This document shows, piece by piece, positions 31,190-46,790 of a stretch of DNA of 64,000 nt. This DNA is from Chamaea fasciata (Eukaryota; Chordata; Aves; Passeriformes; Sylviidae). Below the pieces are notes generated by a model that was not told the origin of the DNA, searched no databases, and saw only the letters and a list, made by a program, of their open reading frames with translations. The stretch lies in the NCBI GenBank assembly GCA_029207755.1, contig JARCOQ010000236.1:61639-125638 (forward strand), read 5' to 3'. Position 1 is the first letter of the stretch, and every line of letters starts with the position of its first letter. Position numbers and translations under genes: made by a program.

Positions 31190-32240
31190 TCCTGTCCTTG
31201 TCCCGGATCCCGATCCTGTCCTCTATTCCAATCCCCGATCCCGGTCCTGATCCCTGATCCCGTCCTTATCCCGGGCCCCAGATCCCAATCCTAATCCCCA
31301 TTCCAACCCTCGGTCCCAGTCTCCGTCCTGATCCCGATCCCGGTCCTGATCCTGGTCCCGGTCCCTGGTCCCGGTCCCTGGTCCCAGTCCTGATCCCGAT
31401 CCCAATCCCTATTCCAATCTCTGGTCCCGGTCCCTATCCCTGGTCCCAGTCTCAATCCCGATCTCGGGTCCCGGTGTCTGTCCAGTCTTTGGCCCCGGTC
31501 CCTGTTCTTGTCCCGATTCCCATCCCTGGTCCCGATCTCGATCCCTGTCCCTGTTTCAATCCCCGGTCTCGGTCCCGGTCCCTGTCCCCAAAGTCCTGAT
31601 CCCGCTCCCCGGTTCCGGTCTCCATCCCTGTCCCTGTCCCTGTCCCCAGTGTCCCAGTCCCTGGTCCCTGTCCCCAAGGTCCCCATTCCAATCCCCGGTC
31701 CCTGTCCCTGTCCTTGTCCCGATTCCACCCCCTGGCCCCGGTCCCCATCCCAATCCCGGTCCCCATTCCAAACCCCGGCCCCTGGTCCCTGTCCCCAGTG
31801 TCCCAGTCCCTGTCCCCAATGTCCCAACCCCAATCCCCGCTGCCAGTCCGGGTCCCTGTCCCCAGTGTCCCTGTCCCCAGTGTCCCTGTCCCTAGTGTCC
31901 CTGTCCCTGTCCCCAGTGTCCCTGTCCCCAGAGTCCCGGCCCCTGTCCCCAGTGTCCCTGTCCCCAGTGTCCCTGTCCCCAGTGTCCCGGTCCCTGTCCC
32001 CAGTGTCCCTGTCCCCAGTGTCCCGGTCCCTGTCCACAGTGTCCCGGTCCCCAGTGTCCCTGTCCCCAGTGTCCCTGTCCACAGTGTCCCTGTCCCTGTC
32101 CCCAGTGTCCCTGTCCCCAGTGTCCCGGTCCCTGTCCCCAGTGTCCTGGCCCCTGTCCCCAGTGTCCCTGTCCCCAGTGTCCCGGTCCCCAGTGTCCCGG
32201 TCCCCAGTGTCCCTGTCCACAGTGTCCCAATCCCCGCCGC
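31190..32240. repeat. Pyrimidine-rich GTCCCNGTCCC and CCCCAGTGTCCCTGT minisatellite
   Basis: Two grades are present. From 31190 to 31800 there are irregular 6-bp-based words (GATCCC, GGTCCC, AATCCC). From 31800 to 32230 there is a cleaner array of CCCCAGTGTCCCTGT/GGT. Both strands have open frames, giving meaningless (DRDTG)n and (SVPVP)n ORFs. Confidence 0.92.
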
Positions 32241-32254
32241 CGTTCCCGGTAGTG

Positions 32255-35895
<3,641 letters not shown>

Positions 35896-36281
35896 CCCCA
35901 AAACGGACCCAAACCCCCCAAAATAACCCCAAATCCTCCTGAAATAACCCCCAAACCCCTTAAAATAACCCCCAAACTGCCCCCAATGTCCCCAAACTGC
36001 CCCCAATGTCCCCAAAGCTGCCCCCAGTGTCCCCAGGTGTCCCCGGAACTCCCCGAAATGTCCTCAGGACCCCCTCAAATATCCCCAGATGTCCCCAAAA
36101 TGTCCCCGGGGGGGCTCCCAGGCCACCACCGCCCCCTCCCCCTCCGGATTTGTGGCACTTACAGTCTGTCCCCTCCCCTCCCCCAATGCCACCCCCTCGG
36201 TGTCACTTTGTCCCCTCCCGGTGTCCCCTCCCTGCGGTTTTTGGAGCCGAATTTTTTTTGTAATTTCTGCAAAATTTTTAT

Positions 36282-36287
36282 AATAAA
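36282..36287 (+). terminator. CDK2: CDK2 polyadenylation signal
   Basis: AATAAA about 390 bp past the CDK2 stop, followed by a GT-rich stretch (CTGGGCTGGTTTTCTCTTTT). The 3' UTR would be about 400 bp. Confidence 0.75.
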
Positions 36288-36419
36288 ATTTCCCTGGGCT
36301 GGTTTTCTCTTTTGGGGAGGGGGGGGGGTCAGGGTGTCATTGTCACCTCTGGGGCTGGCCTGTCACTGAGAGCCCCCGGAATTGTCCCCAAATGTCCCCA
36401 GGACCCCCCTAAATGTCCC

Positions 36420-36990
36420 CAAGCCCCGCCCCTGGCTGCTCCTCAGGCCACGCCCCGTCCGTAATCCACGCCCCTTTTATGGCCACGCCCAGCACGCAAT
36501 CAAGGTGCTGATTGGTCCGCCCCCAACGTTCCTGCTCCCGGCGGGCCCCGCTGTCAATCACAGCCAACACCTCCTCTGGTTGGGCGAAGCTTCATTTCCT
36601 CCGCCTTCTCATTGGCTGATGCATCTGAGGGGCTCCGCCCTCCCCGGTCACCTTATATGTTGTCGGTCCCGCCCTCCCGCGGGTCTCCGCTTCCCATTGG
36701 CGGCCCGCCTTGTCACGCACATCAAACCCCGCCCATTCGCTGCATTACTTTCCTCCCATTGGCCGCCGTCACTCTTCTCTCCTATTGGCCGCCGCGCTGC
36801 CCATCACGCTCTCACCTTTTCCTATTGACGGAGCTGCGCGGGGCATCGCCCTTCTCGCTTCCCATTGGCGGAACATTAAGGCGGACTCTGCGCTGATTGG
36901 TCAGTGCTTCGCCTAATCCCGCCCCCCCCTCCGTGAGGGGGCTTTGGCGGAGCCGCTGTTTGTGCGCTCGGGGCCGCGCCGGGAGCGCCC
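36420..36990 (+). promoter_or_regulatory. RAB5B: RAB5B upstream promoter with seven ATTGG (inverted CCAAT) boxes
   Basis: ATTGG occurs at 36511, 36611, 36696, 36758, 36784, 36864 and 36896, all in the same orientation, mostly as CCCATTGGC. CCACGCCC boxes lie at 36440-36490. A likely 5' non-coding exon follows at about 36940-36995, ending near GGAG/GTACCG; the exon is inferred. Confidence 0.6.
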
Positions 36991-37679
36991 GGAGGTACCG
37001 GGGGAGGGAACCCTGAGGGGACCGGGGCCGGCTCCGAGGGCGGGAAACAACCGGGAAACAACCGGGAGGAAGCGCCGAGGGCGCGACGCCCGGCTGGGGG
37101 TTTGGGGAGGGGGAGCCCGGCCTGAGGGAACCGCGCTCGCCTCATCCCCCGGGCCGGGAATTCCGGGAATTCCGGGCTGGGGTCCCCCCGGGGGGGTCGG
37201 GGGGGTGAGGGGGGATCCCCCGTTTGCGGCGGGATTTTTCGGTCCTTTTCTTCATTATTTGGGTTTTTTTCCCCTGATCTGGGGTGGTTTTCTGTCCATT
37301 CTCCATTGCTGGTGTTTTTTCCCCCCTGTTTTGGGGTGGTTTTAACACCCTCTCCTCATTAGTGGGGTGTTTTCCCCCTGATTTGGGGGCGTTTTTGTGT
37401 CCCCTCCCCATTATTGGGGTGTTTTCCGCCCTCGTTCTTATTTTGGGAATGTTTTCCTGGCAGTTTTGGGGTTTTTTCCCTTTTCCTTCCCCAGTTGGGA
37501 TTCCCTCAGAATTTGGGTTCTCCCCGAATTTGGGATTCCTTGGAATTGGGGTTCTCCCCCTCCAAAGTTGGGATCCCCCAGAACCGAGGCTCTCCCAGAA
37601 TTTGGGATCTCCCTCAGAGTTTGGGCTCCCTCAGAACCAAGGTTCCTCCAGGGTTTGGGATCCCCTGGGTGGATCAGCC

Positions 37680-38930
37680 TGTCCTGTCGCAGCGGCTGAT
37701 CCCAATGAGGTGATCCCATCCCGGAGGGTTGATCCCAGTGGGATGATCCCATCCCGGAGGGTTGATCCCAATTGGGTGATCCTATCCCAGTGGGATGATC
37801 CCATCCCAGTATGATGATCCCAGTATGACAATGCCATCCCAGTATGATAATCCCCTATTCCCCGCCAGGATCAGGGGGGCCAACCTGTCCCAGTGTGCTG
37901 ACCCCATCCCAGTATGATGATCCCAGTATGATGTTCCCATCCCAGTTGGGTTATCCCGGTGTGCTGATCCCATCCCAGTATGACAGTCCCATCCCAGTAT
38001 GCTGATCCCAGTATGATGTTCCCATCCCAGTTGGGTTATCCCAGTGTGCTGATCCCATCCCAGTATGACAGTCCCATCCCAGTATGCTGATCCCAGTATG
38101 ATGTTCCTATCCCAGTATACTGATCCCATTCCAGTGTGCTGATCCCAGTGTGCTGATCCCGGTATGATAATCCCAGTATGACAATCCCATCCCAGTATGA
38201 CAATCCCATCCCAGTATGATGATCCCAGTATGCTAACCCCATCCCAGTAGAAATCCCCTATTTCCCCCCCAGGATCAGGGGGCCAGCCCGTCCCAGTATG
38301 ATGATCCACTGTCATGATCTCATCCCAGTATGACAGTCCCATCCCAGTATGACAATCCCATCCCAGTGTGCTGATCCCAGTGTGACAATCCCATCCCAGT
38401 ATGACAATCCCATCCCAGTATGACAATCCCATCCCAGTGTGCTGATCCCAGTATGACAATCCCATCCCAGTATGACAATCCCATCCCAGTATGACAATCC
38501 CATCCCACTGTGCTGATCCCAGTCTGACAATCCCATCCCAGTCTGACAATCCCCTCCCAGTCTGACAATCCCCTCCCAGTATGACAATCCCCTCCCAGTA
38601 TGACAATCCCATCCCAGTATGACAATCCCATCCCAGTGTGACAATCCCATCCCAGTCTGACAATCCCATCCCAGTGTGCTGATCCCAGTGTGACAATCCC
38701 ATCCCAATGTGACAATCCCATCCCAATATGACAATCCCCTCCCAGTATGACAATCCCATCCCAGTATGACAATCCCATCCCAGTATGACAATCCCATCCC
38801 AGTGTGCTGATCCCAGTATGACAATCCCATCCCAATGTGACAATCCCATCCCAGTATAACAATCCCCTCCCAGTATGACAATCCCATCCCAGTATGACAA
38901 TCCCATCCCAGTGTGCTGACCCCCTGTCTC
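37680..38930. repeat. ATCCCATCCCAGTATGACA minisatellite in RAB5B 5' intron
   Basis: About 70 units near 17-19 bp of ATCCCATCCCAGTATGACA, interspersed with GTGTGCTGATCCCAGTATG variants. It runs from about 37690 to the acceptor (38936-38937) of the first coding exon. Confidence 0.94.
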
Positions 38931-38971
38931 CCCCCAGGATCAGGCCCAGGCCGTCGCAGCCGTGTGGGGCC

Positions 38972-41900
38972 ATGGCCGGGCGCGGGGCCCAGCGGCCCAA
39001 CGGGCACTCCCAGCCCAGTAAGATCTGCCAGTTCAAACTGGTCTTACTGGGAGAGTCGGCCGTGGGCAAGTCCAGCCTGGTGCTGCGCTTCGTCAAGGGC
39101 CAGTTCCACGAGTACCAGGAGAGCACCATCGGCGGTGAGCGGGGGTCTGGGGGGATCCCGGAGGGGTCTGGGGGGATCCCAGAGGGGTCTGGGGGGATCC
39201 CAGAGGGGTTGGGGGGATCCTAAAGGGATCTGGGGGATCCCAAATGGGTTTGGGTGATTCCAGGGTGAGAGCTGGGGTGCAGGGAGGGCTTTTTGGAATG
39301 GTTTGGGACACGCTGAGATGTCCCTGGAAAGGTTTTGGGACACCCTGAGGTGTCCCTGGCTGTGTTGGTGACGCTGTGGTGACACTTTTTGCTGTCCCCT
39401 GTCCCCCCAGCGGCATTCCTGACACACTCTGTGTCCCTGGCTGGGTTTGGGATGCACTGAGGTGTCCCTGGGTGGGCTGGTGACACTCTGGGCTGTCCCT
39501 GCCTGGGTTTGGTGACGCTGTGGTGGCTCTGTGGGTGGGTTGGTGACACTCTGGTGACACTGTGGTGACACTCTGAGTGGGCTGGTGACACGGTGGTGAC
39601 ACTTTTTGCTGTCCCCCCAGCGGCATTCCTGACACAGTCTGTTTGCCTGGCTGGGTTGGCGGCACTCTGGTGACACTGTGGGCTGTCCCTGACTGGGTTT
39701 GGTGACAATCTGGTGACAATTTTGGTCTCCCCTGTCCCCCCAGCGGCGTTCCTGACACAATCCATGTGCCTGGCTGGGTTGGTGACACAGTGATGGCTCT
39801 GTGGCTGTGTTGGTGACACTCTGGGTGGGTTGGTGACACTGTGGTGACACTTTTGGTGTCCCCCCAGCGGCGTTCCTGACGCAGTCTCTGTCCTTGTTTG
39901 GGTTGGTGACACAGTGATGGCTCTGTGGCTGTGTTGGTGACACTCTGGGTGGGTTGGTGACACTGTGGTGACACTTTTTGCTGTCCCCCCAGCGGCGTTC
40001 CTGACGCAGTCCGTGTGCCTGGACGACACCACGGTGAAGTTTGAGATCTGGGACACGGCGGGGCAGGAGCGCTACCACAGCCTGGCCCCCATGTACTACC
40101 GGGGGGCCCAGGCTGCCATCGTGGTCTACGACATCACCAACCAGGTCTGGGGGCGTTTTGGGGGTCTCAGAGGGGTCCTGAGGGGTTTTGGGGGGGATTT
40201 GAGGGGCATTTGGGGGTCTCAGGGGGTACTACAGGGGAGCCCAGGCTGCCATCATGGTCTGTGACATCACCAGCCGGGTCTGGGGGGGGATTGGGGCAGA
40301 TTTGGGGGGCTCAGGGGGTTCTCAGGGGATTTGAGGAGAGGTCCCAGAGGTTCCAGAGTATTTGGGGAGGGGTCTCTGAGGTTCCAGAATATTTGGAGAG
40401 GGATCTCAGAGTATTTGGGGAGGGGTCCCAGAGGTTGTAGGGTATTTGGGGAGGGGTCTCTGAGGTTCCAGAGTATTTGAGGAGGGGTTTCAGGGATCTC
40501 AGAGTATTTGGGGAGGGGTCCCAAGGAGGATTGAGGACTTGGGGAGGGGTCTCAGGACATTTGGGGAGGGGTCTCAGCCCACTCCCGTCCCCAGGAGACG
40601 TTTTCCCGTGCCCAGGGCTGGCTGAAGAAGCTACAGGAGAGGCTCTGGTGATCTCAGATTTCTCAGGAATTTGAGGAGGGGTCTCTGGGGATTTGAGGAG
40701 GGGTCTCAGGGATTTTAGGGAATTTGGGGAGGGGTCTCAGCCCACTCCCATCCCCAGGAGACGTTTGCCCGGGCGCGGGGCTGGGTGAAGGAGCTGCAGC
40801 GCCAGGCCAGCCCCAGCATCGTCATCGCCCTGGCCGGGAACAAGGCTGACCTGGCCAGCAAGAGGATGGTGGAGTATGAGGTCAGGGAGGGGGGAGCTGG
40901 GGGGATTTTATTGGGGATTTGGGGGGGTCCTGGGGGTTTTTTGGGATTTTATTGGGGATTTGGGGGGTTTTTGGGATTTTATTGGGGATTTGGGGGGGGT
41001 CCTGGGGGATTTTTTGGGATTTTATTGGGGGTTTGGGGGGTTTTTTGGGATTTTATTGGGGATTTGGGGGGTTTTTCGGGATTTTATTGGGGATTTTTGG
41101 AGGGTTTTTTGGGATTTTATTGGGGATTTTTGGAGGTTTTTTGGGATTTTATTGGGGATTTTTGGAGGTTTTTTGGGATTTTATTGGGGATTTTTGGAGG
41201 TTTTTTGGGATTTTATTGGGGATTTTTGGAGGTTTTTTGGGATTTTATTGGGGATTTTTGGAGGTTTTTTGGGATTTTATTGGGGATTTTTGGAGGTTTT
41301 TTGGGATTTTATTGGGGATTTTTGGGGTTTTTTTGGGATTTTATTGGGGATTTGGGGTTTTTTTTGGGATTTTATTGGGGTTTTGGAGGTTTTTTTGGGA
41401 TTTTATTGGGGTTTTTTGGGGTTTTTTTGGGATTTTATTGGGGTTTTTTGGGGGGTTTTTTGGGATTTTATTGGGGATTTTGGGGATTTTATTGGGGATT
41501 TTTTGGAGGTTTTTTGGGATTTTATTGGGTTTTTTTGGGGGTTTTTTTTGGATTTTATTGGGGATTTTTGGAGGGTTTTTTTGGGATTTTATTGGGGATT
41601 TTGGGTGGTTTTTTGGGGATTTTATTGGGATTTTTCGGGGATTGTTTGGGAATTTTGGGGGATTTTATTGGGATTTTTTGGGGGATTTATCGGGATTTTT
41701 TTTTTTTTTGGCAGAGATTTTTTTGGAATTTATAAGGATTTTTTGGTATTTTTTTGTTATTTTTTTAGAAATTTATAGAAATTTTGGGAGATTTACAGGG
41801 ATTTTTTGGGGGGAGAATTTACAGGAATTTTATTTTTTAATTTATGGGAATTTTTTTGGGAATTTACAGGATTTTATTTATTTTTCTTTAATTAATGGGC

Positions 41901-43819
41901 ATTTGGGGGGGAGGGGGGGGGCAGAATTCCTGGGCATTTTTTGCCAATTTCTTGTTTTGTTTTGTTTTTATTATTATTTTAATTTCTGCCAGTTTTTTTT
42001 TTTTTGCAATTTCGCAGGGGTTTTTGGGGGGAACTTGTGGAGGGTTTTTTGGGGGAATTTTTGGAGTGGTTTTTGGGGCATTTCTGTGGTTTTTTAAACC
42101 CTTGTTTTGGCTGCAGGAAGCCCAGGCCTACGCCGATGACAACAGCCTGCTCTTCATGGAGACCTCGGCCAAGACAGCCATGAATGTCAACGACCTCTTC
42201 CTGGCCATCGGTGGGGGGCTGCCCGGGGGGGTCCCAAGGGGGTCTGGGGGGGCTTTGGGGTGGGCTTAGGGGGGTCCTGAGGGGTTTTGGGGGGTCTTTG
42301 AGGGGTCTCGGGAGGGGGGGCTCTGAGGGGTTTGGGGGTGTTGGGGAATCCTGAGGGTCTTTGAGGGGTCTCACGGAGGTTCTGGGGGGGTCTCAGGGGG
42401 TCCTGAGGGGTTTTCAGGGGGCTCCTGAGGGGTTTTGGGGGAGTCTCAAAAAAAACCAAACCCCAAACCATCCCAGATAGCCCCAAACCGTCTCAAACCG
42501 TCCCAAACCATCCCAAACCATCCCAAACCGTCCCAAACCGTCCCAAACCATTCCAAACCATCCCAAACCGTCCCAAACCGTCCCAAACCGTCCCAAACCG
42601 TCCCAAACCGTCCCAAACCATCCCAAACCGTCCCAAACCGTCCCAAACCGTCCCAAACCGTCCCAAACCGTCTCAAACCGTCCCAAACCGTCCCAAACCG
42701 TCCCAAACCGTCCCAAACCGTCCCAAACCGTCCCAAACCGTCTCAAACCGTCCCAAACCGTTCCAAACCGTTCCAAACCGTCCCAAACCGTCCCAAACCG
42801 TCCCAAACCGTCCCAAGCCGTCCCAAGCCGTCCCAAACCGTCTCAAACCGTTCCAAACCGTCCCAAACCGTCCCAAACCGTCCCAAACCGTCCCAAACCG
42901 TCCCAAACCGTCTCAAACCGTCCCAAACCGTTCCAAACCATCCCAAACCATCCCAAACCATTCCAAACCGTCCCAAACCGTCTCAAACCGTCCCAAACCG
43001 TCCCAAACCGTCCCAAACCGTCTCAAACCGTCCCAAACCATCCCAAACCGTCCCAAACCATCCCAAACCATCCCAAACCGTCTCAAACCATTCCAAACCA
43101 TTCCAAACCGTCCCAAACCGTCCCAAACCGTCCCAAACCGTCTCAAACCGTCCCAAACCATCCCAAACCGTTCCAAACCATCCCAAACTGTTCCAAACCA
43201 TCCCAAACCATCCCAAACCATCCCAAACCATCCCAAACCGTCTCAAACCATTCCAAACCATTCCAAACCGTCCCAAACCATCCCAAACCGTCCCAAACCA
43301 TCCCAAACCATCCCAAACCGTCTCAAACCATTCCAAACCATTCCAAACCGTCCCAAACCGTCCCAAACTGTCCCAAACCGTCTCAAACCGTCCCAAACCA
43401 TCCCAAACCGTTCCAAACCATCCCAAACTGTTCCAAACCATCCCAAACCATCCCAAACCATCCCAAACCATCCCAAACCGTCTCAAACCATTCCAAACCA
43501 TTCCAAACCGTCCCAAACCATCCCAAACCGTCCCAAACCATCCCAAACCATCCCAAACCGTCTCAAACCATTCCAAACCATCCCAAACCGTCCCAAACCA
43601 TCCCAAACCGTTCCAAACCAACCCGAATCGCCCCAAAGCATCCTGAAAACCCCGCGGAAAGCCCCAGAACACCCCAGGTAACCCTGGCTCTCCCCGTTCC
43701 CAGCCAAGAAGCTGCCAAAGACGGAGCCGCAGAGCTCGGCCGGGCCCGGGGGCCGGGGCCGGGGCGTGGACCTGAGCGAGCAGAGCCCGCCGGGCCGGGG
43801 CCAGTGCTGCAGCAACTGA
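38972..43819 (+). CDS. RAB5B: RAB5B, early-endosome small GTPase
   Basis: Ras-superfamily GTPase on early endosomes and plasma membrane, controlling endosome fusion. Exons are 38972-39134, 39993-40144, 40758-40880, 42117-42210 and 43704-43819, in phase, 215 aa, same length as human. Visible motifs: P-loop GESAVGKS (27-34), switch I region ESTIGAAF, WDTAGQE with Gln79, NKAD, ETSAKT, and the C-terminal prenylation motif CCSN. Residues near the C-terminus ([19 protein letters not shown]) match RAB5B better than RAB5A or RAB5C. An acceptor 35 bp before the ATG shows that a 5' non-coding exon lies upstream. Introns contain four extra copies of the exon 2 acceptor edge and partial copies of exons 2 and 3. 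Identity is secure. Confidence 0.98.
39290..39992 (+). repeat. RAB5B: Serial copies of the RAB5B exon 2 acceptor and first codons
   Basis: CCCCCCAGCGGCATTCCTGA or CCCCCCAGCGGCGTTCCTGA appears at about 39403, 39612, 39736 and 39862 before the real exon at 39987-39993. Copies extend through ACGCAGTC and GTGCCTGG, then run into GGTTGGTGACACTGTGGTGA filler. All keep the AG. Copy spacing is about 209, 124, 126 and 125 bp. Copies near the real exon are most like it. Confidence 0.94.
40215..40280 (+). repeat. RAB5B: Copy of RAB5B exon 2 3' end with donor
   Basis: It reads [17 protein letters not shown] followed by GTCTGGG, against [17 protein letters not shown] then GTCTGGG in the real exon about 135 bp upstream. 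It includes the donor and following intron bases, with several substitutions. Confidence 0.92.
40585..40655 (+). repeat. RAB5B: Copy of RAB5B exon 3 5' end with acceptor
   Basis: CCACTCCCGTCCCCAG then GAGACGTTTTCCCGTGCCC reads [14 protein letters not shown] and meets a stop shortly after. The real exon starts 163 bp downstream (40758) with [14 protein letters not shown]. The flanking (GAGGGGTCTCAGG)n filler is shared by both. Confidence 0.92.
40895..41700. repeat. 31-32-bp minisatellite in RAB5B intron 3
   Basis: More than twenty units of GATTTTATTGGGGATTTTTG plus GAGGTTTTTTGG begin near the exon 3 donor and become more diverged toward 41690. Confidence 0.95.
42450..43630. repeat. TCCCAAACCG decamer array with 240-bp higher-order repeat (RAB5B intron 4)
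   Basis: About 118 consecutive 10-bp units of TCCCAAACCG and variants (TCCCAAACCA, TTCCAAACCA, TCTCAAACCG, TCCCAAACTG). In the second half, 24-decamer blocks recur in the same variant order: the series starting at 43081 is repeated from 43321 almost unit for unit. Confidence 0.97.
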
Positions 43820-45600
43820 GGGATCCCGGGGGATCCGCTGGGATCCAGCCGGGGCTGAGCCCAGGTCCAGCCAGGATTGAACTGGGATTGAACCCAGATC
43901 CAGCCCGCAGGGCCACGGGCAGTGCTGCGGCGACTGTGGGATCCCGCAGGATCTGCTGGGATCCAGCCCAAATCCGGCCGGGATTGAACCCAGACCCAGC
44001 CTGCGGGGCTGCAGCGGCTGAGGGATCCCAGGGGATCCACTGGGACTGACACGGGATCCAGCCCAAGTCCCGCCAGGATCCCAGCCTGCGGGGCCGGGGC
44101 CGGTGCTGCAGCCGCTGAGGGATCCACAGAGATCCAGCCAGACTCCAGTGAGGATCCCAGCCCAGATCGCAGCCCCAGTCACAGCCAGGAGTCAGCCAGA
44201 TGCAGCCCTGATCCCAGCCAGATTCCAGCTGGGATCCCACCAGATCCAGCCTGGATCCCAGCTCCGTCCCTGCCCTGGGACTCTCCCCAGCACTTTCTGA
44301 GGCTTCCAAGGCTCCCCCTCGGCACCAGATCCCTCCTGGATCCTCCAGATCCCTCCTGGCTCCACCAGGCCCCACCTGGATCCTCCAGATCTCACACGGA
44401 TACTCCACCTGGCTCCACCAGATCCCTCTTGGATTCACCAGATCTCACACGGATTCTCCAAACTCCTCCTGGATCCTCCAAACGGCTCCTGGCTCCTCCA
44501 GATCCCACCTGGCTCCTTCAAACTCCTTCAGGATCCTCCAGATCCCACCTGGCTCCTCCAAACTCATCCTGGCTCCTCCAGATCCCACCGGATCCCTTTC
44601 CCAGATCCCCGAGGCAGCGGGGCCGGCTCGGCCGGGACTGGACTCGTGAGGATCCCCGGGGCCTCGGACGCTCGGATCCCCCCAGGATCCCCGCCCCAGG
44701 ATCTGGGGATCCCTCAGAGCCCCGGGCTGGATTTCTGTGGAGTTCTCTGCCCGGTTGTGCCCGTTCCCCTCGGGGGCAGCGGCTGCAGTGTCCCCGTGTC
44801 CTCCCCGGTGGCCTCGGCTGGGGGGTCCCAAAGTGCCTGGGGACACCTGGGGACACTGAGGGGACACTGCTCGGGGGTCTGGGCTGGCCCTGGGGGGGGA
44901 TGTCCCTCACAGGGATGGCCCCATGGCCATGGTCACCCCCCAGGTGACATCCCCAGGTGATCCCTCGGTGTCCCCAGGTGTCCCCAGCCATGGCCACCCC
45001 TCAGGTGCCACCCCCTGTCCCCTCCCAGCGCCTCCCAGTTTGTCCCTGTTTGCACTTTATGGCCGATGATGTCCCCTCAGTGTCTCCTGGGTGTCCCCGG
45101 GGGTGGCAGTGAGGGGTCTTTGTCCCTTTGTCCTTGTCCCTTCTGGACCCTCGGTGTCCCCAAAATTTGGGACACCCCAGAGCGGTGTCACCCGGAATTT
45201 GGGGACCCCCGGAATTGTCCCCTCAGGCACGGGGGGGTGGCAGCTGTGGGGTGGAGGGACCTGGTCCCGTATGAAGCCCTTGGGGACATTCCCGGGGACA
45301 CCTTGGCGACATTCCCGGTGCCTCTGGAATCGGTGACATCGATGTCCCCAAATTGGTGACCCCCCCGCCATGTCCCAGCCCTGGACCCAACGGGGACACT
45401 GCAGCTCCTGTCACTCTTTTTCTTTATTTTTTTCTTTACTTTTCCTCTTTTTCCCGACTTTTTTTTTTTTCTTTGATTTTCTTTCTTTTTCTTATTTTAT
45501 TTTCTTATTTTATTTTCTTTTCAATTTCATTTTATTTTATTTTCTTGTTTTCCTTGCTCGGGGAAGCTCCTCCCTCGCGGTGAAATAACAATCGTGGTAA
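43820..45600 (+). other. RAB5B: RAB5B 3' UTR and flank
   Basis: No further ORF of known family is seen. 43825-44620 is built of GGGATCCAGCC and CTGGCTCCTCCAGATCCCAC words; 44800-45410 is unique GC-rich sequence; 45415-45550 is a T-rich tract with TTTTATTTTCTT. I find no canonical AATAAA on the plus strand, so the RAB5B 3' end is not placed. Confidence 0.45.
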
Positions 45601-45959
45601 CCACAACGTCGGGTCGCTGATTTACCCATGTATTTAATGTAAAGTTTAAAAAACAACCGAATACGGACAAAAAGAAGGACAAAAAAAAAAATCCCAAAAA
45701 ATTCCCAACTTTTTTGTGTGCTCAGGGAGGCGACAACACCGGCGACATCCGGTGCCAGCAGCCGCTGGCAGATCGCGGCTCTGCCCTGATAACGCTTATC
45801 ACAGCTCGCAGCTGCCTGGCGGCTCCTGGGTTTTGCCGGGTTTTTTTCCTTTTTTCCCCGTTTTTCACCCCAAAATTCCCGGCGGGAAATTGGGGAGCGG
45901 CGTTGCCGCTTTAAATCCGCGTGGCCGCTTTAAGGCGACCCCGTCGGGTTTTCGCTTGG

Positions 45960-46135
45960 CGTAGCCCCTTTAAGGCGGAGCTGGTGGGGCCCACCCTAGG
46001 GGCGGCCACGCCCACTTAGCCCCCGTTAAAGTAAATAGGAGGCGTGGCCAGAGGAGTCGAAGCCACGCCTATCGCCCCTCTCTTAAAGCGGCCGCGCTCG
46101 GAGGGACGCCGCGGGACCGGAACCGTTACGCAGGT
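45960..46135 (+). promoter_or_regulatory. SUOX: SUOX promoter and 5' non-coding exon
   Basis: CACGCCC/GGCGTGG boxes lie at about 46008, 46041 and 46064, followed by CpG-rich sequence and a candidate donor CAG/GTGCGC after 46133. An acceptor, CTCCCCCGCAG, ends at 46751 before the leader of the ATG exon. The intron between them is filled by a minisatellite. Confidence 0.5.
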
Positions 46136-46139
46136 GCGC

Positions 46140-46570
46140 GGCGGCGGCAACCGGGACCGGGATGAGAACGGGGACAACCGGGAGCGGGATGGGAATGGGG
46201 GCGGAAAAACCGGGATCGGGGTGGGGCTGAGGGGAGGGAGAACCGGGAGCACGCTGGGGCTCGGCGGGAAAACAACGGGGACGGCGGTGGGGGGGGGTTT
46301 GGGGACAACCGGGATGGGACTGGGCCTACGGCGGGGACAACCGGGACCGGGATGGGGAGGAGACGACCGGGACCGGGACCGGGATGGGGAGGGACAACCG
46401 GAACCGGGACCGGGATGAAGAGGGGATAACCGGGACCGGGACCGGGATGGGGAGGGGACAACCGGGACCGGGACCGGGATGGGGAGGCGACAACCGGGCC
46501 CGGGACCAGGATGGGACAACTGGGACCGGGATGGGGAGGGGACAACCGGGACCGGGATGGGGAGGGGACA
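46140..46570. repeat. GGGACCGGGATGGGGAGGGG minisatellite in SUOX 5' intron
   Basis: Tandem units of GGGACCGGGATGGGGAGGGG plus ACAACC, near 24-30 bp, sharpen toward 46560. Confidence 0.92.
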
Positions 46571-46790
46571 AACCAGGACCCGCAGGGGGTTTGGGGACTT
46601 GGGGACCGGCACCGAGCTGCGGCTGGCACCGACCGAGCTCCGGGGGCACTGAACCGGGACCGACCGGGCTGGGGTTACCGAGGGACAGCACCGCAGCCCC
46701 GGGCACGGTTGTGCCGCAGCGGAGGTCCCTGATTGTCGCTCTCCCCCGCAGTGCCACCCGGGCCGTGTCCCGGTCCCGGTCCCAGCCGCG

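Noticed and set aside
42435..43646. 403-codon [14 protein letters not shown] ORF and its antisense [13 protein letters not shown]s
   Set aside because: Both are translations of the 10-bp TCCCAAACCG array, whose units lack stops in several frames.
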